A stretch of DNA of 64,000 bases from CAYTGM01 sp964437365 (GCA_964437365.1 CAYTGM010000027.1:7289-71288); one strand, 5' to 3'; shown: positions 1-9,317, counted from the first letter of the stretch. A program made the numbers and translations. The notes: generated by a model from the sequence alone, not told the origin.

Positions 1-1196
1 ATACCTTCCAGACAGTTCTCCTTTAAAGCCTCAAGAACGATGTCCAGATGGGTACCGGAAAATGGCAACGATGAAGCAAGGTCGCCCCGGTATTTACTGA
101 ACCAGTCTGCGTCATTGCGAACTTTCTTCGACGACTCGTTCATCAGCCACTTCCATTCAATCAGTCGAGCCTTGTTGTATCTCTCTTCAGCGTCCTGGAC
201 ATTCCCCTTCAAACCAGATGAAGATAAGACATCCGATACAAGCCGCGCATCGCTCAACCCATGATTCATACTCTGCATGCCGTAAGGAAAGGTCTGATGA
301 GCCGAATCTCCTGCAAGGTATACACGTCCTCTTGCAAATGTGTCAGCATGCGCCAGAGCAAAACTCACGTGGCAAGACCAGTGAATGTCGAGCCTCTCAA
401 CTTTGAACCACGGTGCGCGCTCCAGGATAAACGACCGAAGGTCACTTTCCCGTCCCGGTGTATGAACGCCCGGAGGAATCTCGAAACTCCATCTCGCACG
501 ATTCTTCTTAAGTGGCCATATCGCTGCTGAATGACCTTCATCCAGAATAATACGAACTTTATCAGGCTGCTCGTATAAATCTGAAAACTCAAAAGAAACG
601 TAATGCTTCGGTTTGCCATAGCGAATCATTGGAATTCTGGAAAGTCTGCGAACAAGCGAGTGGGCCCCATCCGCGCCAACAAGAAACTCATAGGAGTCAG
701 TTTTTTCCCGACCCGCGATCCGCGATGAGTTCGTTGTTCCATAACCCTGGGCAAGATCACCGTAATGGGTGACACTACAGGAAACTCCACTGGCATTTTC
801 CTCGATCATTGTAAGCTCGCTGTTCCATTCCACATGGACATCCAAGTCAGCGAGAGCCTGAATCAATGCGTGCTCGACAGCTCCCTGGTGGACTGCGTAA
901 ACGTAGCTGGGTAGGACGTTGGTATCAGCAATTTTGACCCCTCCCAGTCTTCGACCGGAAAGATTGAAGAGCTCGATTTCTCTGACTTTTCTTACCTTCT
1001 CATCGAACCGCTGGAGGACAACAACCTCCTCCAGTAAAAGCATGCTCGAAGGGTGAAGGCCGAGCGCGTAGCTCTCCTCATTGGGTCCATCGGCTCGGTC
1101 AATGATTCTGACGGGGATATTCTTGCGGGTCAGGTTGAGCGCAGTGAACAGCCCAACGGGTCCTGCGCCTGCTACAAGGACTTTTGCTTTTTTCAT
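1..1196 (-). CDS. FAD-dependent aromatic-ring hydroxylase-type monooxygenase (3' end outside window)
   Basis: This gene runs off the left edge; about 398 codons are visible and no stop is reached. My translation of the minus strand begins MKKAKVLVAGAGPVGLFTAL, with the GxGxxG dinucleotide fold binding the ADP part of FAD. It continues with GADGAHSLVRR (the DG motif that contacts FAD and NADPH) near residue 175 and RVYLAGDSAHQ (the GD motif contacting the FAD ribose) near residue 300. This order is that of class A flavoprotein monooxygenases (UbiH / p-hydroxybenzoate hydroxylase fold), which hydroxylate aromatic or similar substrates with NAD(P)H and O2. The stretch after the GD motif, YGMQSMNHGLSDA, keeps the family's MNxGxxDA but lacks the usual double proline. 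The start is well supported by AGAGGAG six bases upstream of ATG and by a promoter. The substrate cannot be told. Confidence 0.88.
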   Translation of the reverse strand, partial: MKKAKVLVAGAGPVGLFTALNLTRKNIPVRIIDRADGPNEESYALGLHPSSMLLLEEVVVLQRFDEKVRKVREIELFNLSGRRLGGVKIADTNVLPSYVYAVHQGAVEHALIQALADLDVHVEWNSELTMIEENASGVSCSVTHYGDLAQGYGTTNSSRIAGREKTDSYEFLVGADGAHSLVRRLSRIPMIRYGKPKHYVSFEFSDLYEQPDKVRIILDEGHSAAIWPLKKNRARWSFEIPPGVHTPGRESDLRSFILERAPWFKVERLDIHWSCHVSFALAHADTFARGRVYLAGDSAHQTFPYGMQSMNHGLSDARLVSDVLSSSGLKGNVQDAEERYNKARLIEWKWLMNESSKKVRNDADWFSKYRGDLASSLPFSGTHLDIVLEALKENCLEG

Positions 1197-1227
1197 GGCT
1201 GTCTCCTCTACGCTTGATATGTATATT

Positions 1228-1255
1228 ACGATACTGGAATATTAGGATTTGTCAA
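1228..1255 (-). promoter_or_regulatory. Candidate sigma70-type promoter of the monooxygenase gene
   Basis: On the minus strand a perfect TTGACA (1255-1250) is followed after 16 bases by TATCGT (1233-1228), a four-of-six match to the -10 box. It lies about 30 bases ahead of the monooxygenase ATG. The spacer is AT-rich. The call rests on sequence match only. Confidence 0.45.
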
Positions 1256-1345
1256 GAAGAGCTGTTGTGGGTATCCCCCTTGCATCCTTCACCGCTCTAG
1301 AGCTCCATTGGCTCGACTCATTTGAACTAAGGGACCTTCTCCTGT

Positions 1346-3277
1346 ATGCCTCGCGTTGTCGGAATTGATTTAGGAACTACAAACAGCCTTGTTGCTGCGA
1401 TTATTGATGGAAATCCTCAAGTTCTCTCTAAGGATAATGAAACCCGGATCGTTCCTTCGGTTGTTAGTGTAAACGAGAAATTTGAATTTCTCGTAGGTGA
1501 AGAGGCTCAGAGAAACACGGAAAAGAACCCTACCCAGACTATTTACAGCATTAAGCGTCTCATGGGGAAAGATATAGAGGACCTGGCTGGTTTAGAAGAG
1601 AAGCTGCCCTATGAGATAAAGGGCGAGCCCGGCAAGCTTGTGCGCGTCAAACTGGGGCGTCAGTGGATGACTCCCCCTCAGATCAATTCCGAGATACTTC
1701 GTGCCCTAAAGCAAAAGGCCGAGGGGGTCCTGAATGCGCTTGTAGAAAATGCGGTTATAACGGTTCCGGCATATTTTAATGACGGCCAGCGTCAGGCGAC
1801 AAAAGATGCTGGGCTCATTGCTGGTTTGAATGTGCTGAGAATTGTCAATGAACCAACGGCGGCCTGCCTCGCCTATGGTCTCCAGGAAAAACAGGAAGGT
1901 ACCTTTGCTGTTTATGATCTTGGCGGTGGTACTTTTGATATATCCATACTCAAAGTAGAGCAGGGTGTTTTTGAAGTTCTCGCAACGAATGGAAATACTG
2001 AATTGGGCGGTGACGATATAGATGCACTGGTTTCAAAAAAGCTTCTGGAAGAGGCTCGAAATGAAGTCGGCGAGTTTGTATTGGATGCGACTCTGAAGCA
2101 ACAAGTGCGGCGTGTGTCCGAGCAGGCAAAAAAAGATCTAACCGACAATGACCACGCAGATATCGAATTAGTTCTTGGTGATGATAAAGTCTATAGACGA
2201 CAGCTATCTCGAGAGACCTTTGAGTCCTGGATTCGTCCCATCATTGCTCTCACGCTGGAACCCTGTCGACAAGCCCTGGAGGACGGTGATTTACTTCCAG
2301 AAGATATAGACGAGGTTGTGATGGTAGGTGGATCCACGAGAATCCCACTGGTGCGCAGGGTTGTAGGTGAATACTTCGAGTGCGAACCACATACAGAACT
2401 CAACCCGGAAGAGGTTGTTGCTCTTGGTGCCGCTGTGCAGGCGGATATTCTTGGAGGTAATCGTAAGGACCTCCTCCTTCTCGACGTGACACCACTTACA
2501 CTCGGTATAGAAACATATGGTGGAGCGACATCCACCATGATCAAGCGTAATACAACAGTTCCATGCAGCCAGACAGAATTGTTTACAACATTTGTGGATA
2601 ACCAGACTCACGTTGATATACATATTGTTCAGGGCGAGCATGACCTTGCAGATAGAAACAGGTCGCTTGCAAGGCTCAAACTGGGCCCCATACAGCCAAT
2701 GCCGGCAGGTTTCGCTCGTATTGAAGTCTCGTTTTCCCTGGATGCTGACGGAATTCTGCATGTTACTGCAACCGATAAACGAACTGGGAAACATCAGGAA
2801 ATCGAAGTTAAGCCAAGCTATGGCCTGACCAACGATGAGTTGGATGCCATGCTGAAAGACGGGGCTGACAATGCCGAGGAAGAACGTAAGCAGCGAATGC
2901 TCATTGAGGAAAAAAACAGGGCCGAGATGGTCTTGAGGGCGACCACAAAAATGAAGGAGGAAGCGGGTGACCTTATCGACGAGTTGGACCTGATCGTTGT
3001 TGAAGAACAAATGGAGAAACTGAAAGCAGCGATGGACGCCAGGGACTATCGTGAGCTTCGTGCTGCACGTGAACGTCTTGATGGGGCAGCCCAGCCCCTT
3101 GCACACGCCGCAATGAATGCGTCGCTGGCGCGTGAACTGAAGGGGAAGAAGGCATCCGAAGTGGTTGGGCGCCGTGATGTCGAGGTGCTCACTCCTGAGG
3201 AGGTCGCCCCCGAGCATCAGAAGGAACGTTCCGTGCAAATTCAACTCGGGTCTTCCAAAAAAGAAGGCGATAAATAG
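1346..3277 (+). CDS. hscA: Hsp70-family chaperone, HscA-like
   Basis: This 643-residue Hsp70 has GIDLGTTNS at residues 6-14 (phosphate 1 loop), DLGGGTFD (phosphate 2) and the full ATPase domain up to about residue 370. A substrate-binding domain and a helical lid follow. The substrate domain resembles HscA more than DnaK: it has IVQGEHDL, then SLARLKLGPIQPMPAG and VKPSYGLTNDEL, where HscA carries closely similar blocks. HscA uses ATP to help the scaffold IscU release iron-sulfur clusters. No iscU, hscB or fdx lies nearby, so the partner is unknown and a general chaperone role remains possible. There is no clear ribosome-binding site ahead of the ATG. The antisense strand is open over a long stretch, which is a shadow of codon use. 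Confidence 0.9.
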   Translation: MPRVVGIDLGTTNSLVAAIIDGNPQVLSKDNETRIVPSVVSVNEKFEFLVGEEAQRNTEKNPTQTIYSIKRLMGKDIEDLAGLEEKLPYEIKGEPGKLVRVKLGRQWMTPPQINSEILRALKQKAEGVLNALVENAVITVPAYFNDGQRQATKDAGLIAGLNVLRIVNEPTAACLAYGLQEKQEGTFAVYDLGGGTFDISILKVEQGVFEVLATNGNTELGGDDIDALVSKKLLEEARNEVGEFVLDATLKQQVRRVSEQAKKDLTDNDHADIELVLGDDKVYRRQLSRETFESWIRPIIALTLEPCRQALEDGDLLPEDIDEVVMVGGSTRIPLVRRVVGEYFECEPHTELNPEEVVALGAAVQADILGGNRKDLLLLDVTPLTLGIETYGGATSTMIKRNTTVPCSQTELFTTFVDNQTHVDIHIVQGEHDLADRNRSLARLKLGPIQPMPAGFARIEVSFSLDADGILHVTATDKRTGKHQEIEVKPSYGLTNDELDAMLKDGADNAEEERKQRMLIEEKNRAEMVLRATTKMKEEAGDLIDELDLIVVEEQMEKLKAAMDARDYRELRAARERLDGAAQPLAHAAMNASLARELKGKKASEVVGRRDVEVLTPEEVAPEHQKERSVQIQLGSSKKEGDK

Positions 3278-3340
3278 ATCTTAACTATTTTCTTGATCTT
3301 GTAAAAACATCTTTACGATGCTTGGTGACCATCACCTCCT

Positions 3341-4174
3341 GTGGGACAGTTCACCTTGCCGAATGTAAAGACAGAAGTATTGCACGGAGATCTCTTAAAG
3401 CTGAGTGATCGTCTTCCGACGGATCATTTTCAGCTCGTCTATCTTGATCCTCCTTTCTTTACTCAGAAGAAATTCAAAGCACGCAACACTGCCGGGGGCT
3501 TCACAGACTCGTGGCAGAATGGACTTCAGGAGTATCTGGAATATCTGGAAAAACGTCTAGTCATTGTTCGGGACACACTCAGCAATGATGGGTCGCTGCT
3601 GTTGCACCTCGACTGGCGAGTGACTCATTACGCGCGCGTCATTTGTGACAGGATTTTCGGTTTTAACAACTTCCAGAATGAAATCATCTGGAAATATAAT
3701 TCCGGCGGAGGCAGCAAGAAGAGGTATGGTCGTAAACATGATACTATCCTCTGGTACGGAAAGACTTCTTCACCATATTTTAATCCTGAAGAGGCTCGAG
3801 TTCCCTACGACGCGGTCATCGCGAAGAAGCGTGCTCATCTCTTTAACCCCAAAGGAAAGGTGAGCGGAGACGTTCTTGATATACCTCGCCCTCCGAACCA
3901 TGCGAAAGAGTGGACCGGCTGGCCGACCCAGAAGCCTCTGGCGCTTCTCAAGTTTTTCGTACGATGCCACAGTGAGGAAGGATCTCAGGTGGGAGATTTC
4001 TTCTGCGGGAGTGGGACAACGCTGGTGGCTGCCAAAGAGTTGGGGAGAAATGCTCTCGGTTGTGACATTTCACGCGATGCCGTCAGACTGGCTCAGATGC
4101 GCCTTTCTGGCAGTATTGACACTGGTAAGAGCTCTGTCAGACCCCTCACTGCAAGCGCTGGACTACCTGGATAA
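3341..4174 (+). CDS. Site-specific DNA adenine-type methyltransferase, beta class
   Basis: The protein is 277 residues. DPPF at residues 36-39 is the catalytic DPP(Y/F) motif IV of amino-methyltransferases. FCGSGTT at residues 221-227 is motif I, the S-adenosylmethionine loop. Motif IV before motif I with a central recognition region is the beta-class order shared by CcrM, HinfI and type III Mod subunits. The region around residues 120-150, with GGGSKKRYGRKHD, is probably the target recognition part. No restriction gene is seen on either side, so it may be an orphan methylase with an epigenetic role, or a remnant of a lost system. The only in-frame start after an upstream stop at 3326 is GTG, without a good ribosome-binding site. 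Its target sequence cannot be read from here. Confidence 0.88.
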   Translation: MGQFTLPNVKTEVLHGDLLKLSDRLPTDHFQLVYLDPPFFTQKKFKARNTAGGFTDSWQNGLQEYLEYLEKRLVIVRDTLSNDGSLLLHLDWRVTHYARVICDRIFGFNNFQNEIIWKYNSGGGSKKRYGRKHDTILWYGKTSSPYFNPEEARVPYDAVIAKKRAHLFNPKGKVSGDVLDIPRPPNHAKEWTGWPTQKPLALLKFFVRCHSEEGSQVGDFFCGSGTTLVAAKELGRNALGCDISRDAVRLAQMRLSGSIDTGKSSVRPLTASAGLPG

Positions 4175-4293
4175 TCCCACAACCGATTTTCAATTGCAAA
4201 CAACTTGATGATGAGGCTTGAGCACCCAGCCCGACCGGTCACAAAGTTGCACCGCGCCTGATAGATGAAGCATATTACAGCGGGAGTGTATCT

Positions 4294-5688
4294 TTGAGCG
4301 ACGAACAACCACAGCCAGAAGAGTCAAATAAGCCTGAAAGAAAACCGGGTTTCTTCAGCCGGATCTTTACAGTGAAAGAGGTTGAAGGTGACCCCGATGC
4401 CTCACTGGAGCAAACTCAAGAACAGGGTTTGCCAACGGAACAGCAGCTGGACCCTTCCCAGGAAAACGAGCAGGATCCCGCCAACGATGTCTTCGCCGTT
4501 GGACCTGAAGGCTTTAATAATCAACCTCAGTTGGAAGAAGTTCCAGAAGGTGGTGATGGGAAACGCAAAGGCGTCTTCTCTCGCTGGTTTGGAAAGAAAG
4601 ATAAGGAAGAGGCGCCGGGTGATACCGAGGATACTCCTGAGACAGCAGAAGCCCCGGAAGAAGGTGAGCCGTTAGAGGAGCGTGTCGAAACAGGTGAGGT
4701 TGCCGAAACCTCGACCGCCCCGGAAGTGCCAAAGAAAAGCTGGTTTCAAAGACTTAGAGAAAGACTTAGATTTGGATCAGGAAGCTTTATCAAAGCAATC
4801 CGAGCAGCGATTGGTCTTTCAGGAAAGCTTGACGATGATACCATCGAAAGGCTGGAGGAAACGCTCATCGCTTCCGATGTGTCCATGGATACAACTCTGA
4901 AAATCATTCAGAGGATGGAAGAGCGTGCACAAAAAGAGAAAATTGAGGGTGCCGATGCGATCTGGGATCTCTTTAAACAGACGATCGAAGAGATACTTGT
5001 GGGAACTGGGAAGGTCTTTGAGCCAAAACCGACTCAGGATCCATACGTGGTACTTGTTGTTGGAGTAAATGGAGTTGGAAAGACCACGACGATTGGGAAA
5101 ATGGCCAAGAGGTGCCAGCAAGCGGGTTTAAAACCCCTCCTTGTTGCCGGTGATACATTCCGCGCGGCAGCTGTTGAGCAACTGGAAATCTGGGCACAAA
5201 GAACTGAAAGCGAATTCATGAAGTCGTCTCATGGATCAGACCCAAGTGGACTGATCTTCGACGCGATGAAAGCAGCCCGCTCCCGCGGAGCAGATGTCGT
5301 TTTCGTCGATACAGCCGGACGACTACACAACAAAAAGGCACTTATGGATGAGCTTGGCAAGATCTCGAGAGTTTGCCAGAAACAAATTCCAGGTGCACCC
5401 CACGAAACATTGCTCGTACTTGATGCGACAACAGGTCAGAACGCTATACAACAGGTTAGAGTCTTCTCAGAAGCAACTCCTCTTACAGGACTTGTGATGA
5501 CAAAATTGGATGGGACGGCCAAAGGCGGCATCTTAATTACCATCCGTGATCAATTCGAGATTCCCATTACACTTATCGGTGTCGGAGAGGGCGTGGATGA
5601 TTTGAGGGATTTTGATCCCGTAATGTTCCGTAAGGCTCTCTTTGAGGAAGGCGACATTAAAGACTCTGAAACTGTCGAGTCGCCGTGA
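4294..5688 (+). CDS. ftsY: Signal recognition particle receptor FtsY
   Basis: FtsY is the membrane-associated GTPase that receives SRP-ribosome complexes for co-translational membrane insertion. The 464 residues comprise an acidic, low-complexity A domain (about 1-150) and a C-terminal NG domain. The P-loop GVNGVGKTTT starts near residue 257, DTAGR near 339, TKLDG near 403, and the closing GVGEGVDDLRDF is typical of the family. The acidic A domain is longer than in many bacteria but common in proteobacterial forms. The start is TTG, with GGGAG about eight bases upstream. The stop overlaps the start of the next gene in GTGA, so both are probably translated together. Confidence 0.95.
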   Translation: MSDEQPQPEESNKPERKPGFFSRIFTVKEVEGDPDASLEQTQEQGLPTEQQLDPSQENEQDPANDVFAVGPEGFNNQPQLEEVPEGGDGKRKGVFSRWFGKKDKEEAPGDTEDTPETAEAPEEGEPLEERVETGEVAETSTAPEVPKKSWFQRLRERLRFGSGSFIKAIRAAIGLSGKLDDDTIERLEETLIASDVSMDTTLKIIQRMEERAQKEKIEGADAIWDLFKQTIEEILVGTGKVFEPKPTQDPYVVLVVGVNGVGKTTTIGKMAKRCQQAGLKPLLVAGDTFRAAAVEQLEIWAQRTESEFMKSSHGSDPSGLIFDAMKAARSRGADVVFVDTAGRLHNKKALMDELGKISRVCQKQIPGAPHETLLVLDATTGQNAIQQVRVFSEATPLTGLVMTKLDGTAKGGILITIRDQFEIPITLIGVGEGVDDLRDFDPVMFRKALFEEGDIKDSETVESP

Positions 5689-6755
5689 AGTTAGCCGTCT
5701 ATGTGACAGGTCATGGTTTTGGCCACGCGACCAGGCTTTGCGAGGTCATGCGTCAGCTTCTGCTGTTGCTGCCTGATATACAGTTTCTGATTCGAACAAC
5801 AGCTCCAGAATTTCTCTTCTCAGATTTTCTTTCTGCCCGTCAACATTCTTTGACCCGTATTGCTATCGATGTCGGAAGCATCGAGAAAAACTCTCTGGAA
5901 ACCGATCCGAGAAAGACACAGGAAGCATGCGAAGAGTTCTATGAAACCTGGGATATACTGGCAAAGCATGAAGCACGCGAGCTCGAGGCCGCTAAAGTTG
6001 ATGGAGTGCTCTTTGATGTGCCACCGCTGGCTCCCTACATTGCATCACTGAATTCTGTTCCATCTGTGGGAGTCGCGAACTTTACCTGGGATCAGATATA
6101 TGCTGAAATCAAAGGCATGGAGAGCCTCGTTACTAAGATCCGGGATTGGTATTCATACACAACACTTGGACTTGAAGTTCCGCTGGGACCTGGAGCCGAA
6201 GTTTTTCCGCGACGGGAGAAAATTCCAATCGTTGCGAGGAGGTCTGAAGCAGACAAAGTGTCCGTCCGTGAAGAGCTTTCTATTAAGAACGACTCACTTT
6301 TAATACTCGTAGCATTGAGAGGTCAGGAGCTGCGACTTCTTCCAGAAGTGACCCATGAGAATCGGGGTATCAGTATTATCGGCTTCCCTGCCTGTCCTCA
6401 TTCAAAGTATATGCAATTAGACGATCGTTGGCAGCCACGGTTTCAGGACCTCGTGAAAGTTGCCGATGTGGTCCTGTCTAAACCTGGTTATGGAATTGTA
6501 AGTGAGTGTATAGCGAATAATACTCCGCTGGCCATGCTTCCAAGAATTGGTTTCGCTGAGACCGAGCCCATGTTGAAAGAAGCCGAAGAGTACCTTCATG
6601 CACTTTATCTGACGCATGAGGACCTGAACAACTCTGGGATTTTTTCAACTCTTGCTGACCTAAGTACTAGAGAGACGAAAACGATGAGGAGTAATTGTGA
6701 TGGAGCTGAGGTTGCAGCGGGAAAAATTCTTCAGTTGATAAGTGACTCCCATTAA
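5685..6755 (+). CDS. GT-B glycosyltransferase-like protein
   Basis: The protein is 356 residues and starts MKLAVYVTGHGFGHATRLCE. The GHGFGHATR block is the hallmark of the glycosyltransferase-like N-terminal domain of L-arabinokinase and of related predicted family 28-type transferases. The C-terminal half has a second Rossmann-like part with VVLSKPGYGIVSECIANNTPLAMLP, split here as VVLSKPGYGIVSECIA and NTPLAMLP. This is the nucleotide-sugar binding region of GT-B enzymes. No GHMP kinase domain follows, so it is the transferase half alone. Donor and acceptor are unknown. The GTG start overlaps the ftsY stop, which indicates translational coupling but says little about function. No signal peptide is seen; it probably acts in the cytoplasm or at the inner membrane face. 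Confidence 0.7.
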   Translation: MKLAVYVTGHGFGHATRLCEVMRQLLLLLPDIQFLIRTTAPEFLFSDFLSARQHSLTRIAIDVGSIEKNSLETDPRKTQEACEEFYETWDILAKHEARELEAAKVDGVLFDVPPLAPYIASLNSVPSVGVANFTWDQIYAEIKGMESLVTKIRDWYSYTTLGLEVPLGPGAEVFPRREKIPIVARRSEADKVSVREELSIKNDSLLILVALRGQELRLLPEVTHENRGISIIGFPACPHSKYMQLDDRWQPRFQDLVKVADVVLSKPGYGIVSECIANNTPLAMLPRIGFAETEPMLKEAEEYLHALYLTHEDLNNSGIFSTLADLSTRETKTMRSNCDGAEVAAGKILQLISDSH

Positions 6756-6942
6756 TCATTCTCAAGAATCAAGACCCTCATAGTTTTACATCTAAATACC
6801 TCCAGATTTACCTCAGGTTGCCTCTGAATTATTGAACAATCTCTTTTTAAGGTAGTCTTCCCTCGTCAGCAACACCTATGACGGGGGGGTATTCGACGCC
6901 ATTGGTTTCGGATGCACCGATACTTATGAATGGAGAGTAATT

Positions 6943-8184
6943 ATGCTTTCTCCGCTACACCTTAGAAAGGCAGTTTTATCCACCGCTTGCGCAGGTATTG
7001 TATGCGCAATCAGCACAGCTTCAGCAAGTAAACTTGAGGTTGTCTATCCCATGCCGGACGAGCGCTGGGAATATACACCTATACTTGGAGCAGATGACGC
7101 GATCACAACGGAAACCCTTGAGCCAGTGGATTTCGATGATCCTCCTGTTCCAACAATCTCCAATGAAATCAGATTTCGCATTAACGAAACTGGAGCATTC
7201 GGATTCTACCAGACAACAGACCTGGTTGATGAGGACACTCCACTGGAGAGCTTGAACATACTGGGAGTTAAATGGCATCTGACGACAGATGCTGAAAACC
7301 CTGAGGATGTTCCTGAATTCAGACTTCGAGCTACTGCTGGCGACGCCAGTTTCACTCAAACATATGTCCTCCAAGATGCGTTTGCGAACGATGACCATGA
7401 CTCTGAGAACATCCCCCTCGCGGGTAAAGACTACGTCTTTCAGTCCTTCACTGATGTCCCCCCTTTCATCGTCAATGGTTTTCCCACAGAGGATGTTGAT
7501 GGGCTGGCCGTCGCATTTGATGTGATGTCCTTCGTGACAGAGAATGTTGGTCGCATTGGAAAGTATATCGGACTCAAAGAAGTAGAAGCAGTTTCCTACA
7601 CTCCAGGCTCTCTGAAGGGTCCAGAGCTGGTTTACAATGAATCACTCGGAAACGGAAGTATTGACTGGGAAATGTCCGACACAATGCTCGGCGGCTATGA
7701 CATTGAACATCTTCGAACCGAGAAAGGTTTAGGGATCCGCACATTTGGTCCAGCCGGTCCAGACACCGTAAACCCTGACCAGTTTAATTTCTCATTCGGT
7801 TGGTGGGAAAAAGCAGATGTCTTTACACTGGAACCTGGCAAAATCTATCGAGTCAAGTTCGTTGCAACTCTTGATTCAGTTGATGGCGAGGACAGCGAGC
7901 TCGACGCGATTCCAACACGTTTGCGTTTCGCGGATGAAAACCTCGACTTTACAGCAACGGTAGAGCTGGGAGCCAACTTCGCTGGAGAAACGGAAGGGAA
8001 TCCAAGTGGAGAGTCACAAAACTTCTTCGCGTGGGTTGCATTTCCACCGGAACTCGCAGAGGAAAATGCATCTATCTCCGTCTACTGGGATGTATGGCAG
8101 GATCTTCAACCAGTCGACGAAGGAGTTTCCATTTTCCTTAAGAATCTCCAAATCTTCTCCTACGATTTTGAGCCTAAGAACTAA
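6943..8184 (+). CDS. Secreted protein of unknown function
   Basis: I do not recognise this 413-residue protein. It has a clear signal peptide: a short basic start, a hydrophobic stretch and a likely signal peptidase site at SASA-SKL near residue 28. The rest is acidic and rich in beta-strand-like segments and aromatic residues, with no cysteine pairs or catalytic motif I can name. Phrases such as LEPGKIYRVKFVATLDS near residue 300 suggest a jelly-roll or carbohydrate-binding-like module of the kind found in surface proteins of environmental bacteria. GGAGAG lies about eight bases upstream of the ATG. It is a single-gene unit that ends in a strong terminator shared with the convergent TPR gene. 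Confidence 0.75.
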   Translation: MLSPLHLRKAVLSTACAGIVCAISTASASKLEVVYPMPDERWEYTPILGADDAITTETLEPVDFDDPPVPTISNEIRFRINETGAFGFYQTTDLVDEDTPLESLNILGVKWHLTTDAENPEDVPEFRLRATAGDASFTQTYVLQDAFANDDHDSENIPLAGKDYVFQSFTDVPPFIVNGFPTEDVDGLAVAFDVMSFVTENVGRIGKYIGLKEVEAVSYTPGSLKGPELVYNESLGNGSIDWEMSDTMLGGYDIEHLRTEKGLGIRTFGPAGPDTVNPDQFNFSFGWWEKADVFTLEPGKIYRVKFVATLDSVDGEDSELDAIPTRLRFADENLDFTATVELGANFAGETEGNPSGESQNFFAWVAFPPELAEENASISVYWDVWQDLQPVDEGVSIFLKNLQIFSYDFEPKN

Positions 8185-8242
8185 GTACGAGTTTCACGCC
8201 CCTCTACATAAGCACGGTTAGCGAATATGCCGCGCGGACAAA

Positions 8243-8273
8243 AAAACCGCCAGTTTTTACAACTGGCGGTTTT
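8243..8273. terminator. Bidirectional rho-independent terminator
   Basis: A 13-bp perfect stem (8243-8255 with 8261-8273) with a five-base loop is flanked by A's on the left and T's on the right. It can therefore end transcription from both the secreted-protein gene and the convergent TPR gene. Confidence 0.9.
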
Positions 8274-8308
8274 GCTATTCCTGAGTTTGATCCTGGTAAT
8301 TATGAAGC

Positions 8309-8728
8309 TTATATACCAAGTGAACCAATATGTTCTTTAACTTGAATTTTTTCTTCGTCGTCCTCGATAGCGTCGTGATAAGACTGCCAGGCTGACTTGG
8401 CCTGCGGAAGCAGGTTCGACTTCTGATAACAGACAGCAAGGTTATAGATAGCATCGGTGAGTGAAGGTTCCAACTCGATGGCACGACGGAAGTAGCTGAT
8501 TGCTTCATCCCAGTTTTCGTCGTCGGCATGCATAATACCAAGGTTATAATAGTCGGCAGCGTCTGTGATCTCATTGCCCATCTCTTTGAGGGCCAGAACT
8601 TTCTCAGAAGGGCTTAAAGAATGAATCAGGCTCATTCCGTAGCGATCCATAGCTACTTCTGTATCAAGTCGAAGGGTCTCACGGTAACGCGCGAGTTCAC
8701 GCTCATAGAGGTCGTTTTTTCTGCTCAT
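8309..8728 (-). CDS. Small tetratricopeptide-repeat protein
   Basis: The protein is 139 residues with no signal peptide. Two adjacent TPR units occupy about residues 50-115. They show the usual pattern of W/L-G-Y-A-F-A-P positions, for example YYNLGIMHADDENWDEAISY followed by a second unit with AIYNLAVCYQKSNLLPQAKS. TPRs are protein-binding helical hairpins. No enzymatic part is present, so it probably acts as an adaptor. I chose ATG at 8728; an in-frame TTG lies three codons upstream and neither has a good ribosome-binding site. The partner is unknown. Confidence 0.8.
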   Translation of the reverse strand: MSRKNDLYERELARYRETLRLDTEVAMDRYGMSLIHSLSPSEKVLALKEMGNEITDAADYYNLGIMHADDENWDEAISYFRRAIELEPSLTDAIYNLAVCYQKSNLLPQAKSAWQSYHDAIEDDEEKIQVKEHIGSLGI

Positions 8729-9134
8729 AATCTTCAAATACCTGAATTCAGCAAATTCTTGTCGTGGTCAGAATTGAACGGACCATCAGCAAGGGGAAGA
8801 AGTCGTAGAGCTCTTGCATGTTTGCTGTCCAGCAGAAAGAGACTTAACGCACCTGAATATGCCCGGGAAAAATAGGAAGATTTTCGAAATTGAGAATGTA
8901 AACAAATTTTGCAACCCCGCTGACCTGAAATGGAAGTACTTTCCCATGACAGGAGTAAGACGTTACGCATTGTGCACAGGTTTTTCTTTTTTCTTCGCCT
9001 CTCAAGGCTCTTTGTAGCGGTTTATCAGGGTTTCCTCTTAGGCACGACTGTTGTATCTTAGGCCATATCCGCTTAATGAACAAATAGTTCATAAGATCCC
9101 ACGGACAATACATTCCCAAAACCCCACCCAATCT

Positions 9135-9165
9135 GGCCGATGTTGGTTTCCCTGCAACATCGGCC
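9135..9165. other. Strong isolated stem-loop
   Basis: An 11-bp perfect stem (9135-9145 with 9155-9165) encloses a nine-base loop. A run of five T's follows about ten bases downstream on the plus strand, too far for an ordinary terminator. It could be the 3' part of a small RNA or a leader structure ahead of the gene at 9351. Confidence 0.45.
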
Positions 9166-9288
9166 TCCCTGTTCCTGCCGTTTTTCCTGACACAGATCAC
9201 CCGGAAATTCTTTTTCCGCTCGTAGAACATTGAAGCTCTTGGCTTTAAAAGTGACCTATCGGGTAGACCCTGTTTTATCGGGCTTAAC

Positions 9289-9317
9289 TTGACAGAATAG
9301 TACTGGGGTCCGATTCT
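9289..9317 (+). promoter_or_regulatory. Possible promoter ahead of the 127-residue protein gene
   Basis: A perfect TTGACA (9289-9294) is followed after 17 bases by GATTCT, a weak -10 match. It lies about 35 bases ahead of the ATG at 9351. The -35 match is good and the -10 poor. Confidence 0.3.

Noticed and set aside
2291..3244. Long open frame (317 codons) antisense to hscA
   Set aside because: It lies wholly inside a clear Hsp70 gene, is Cys/His-rich and has no domain; it is a codon-use shadow.
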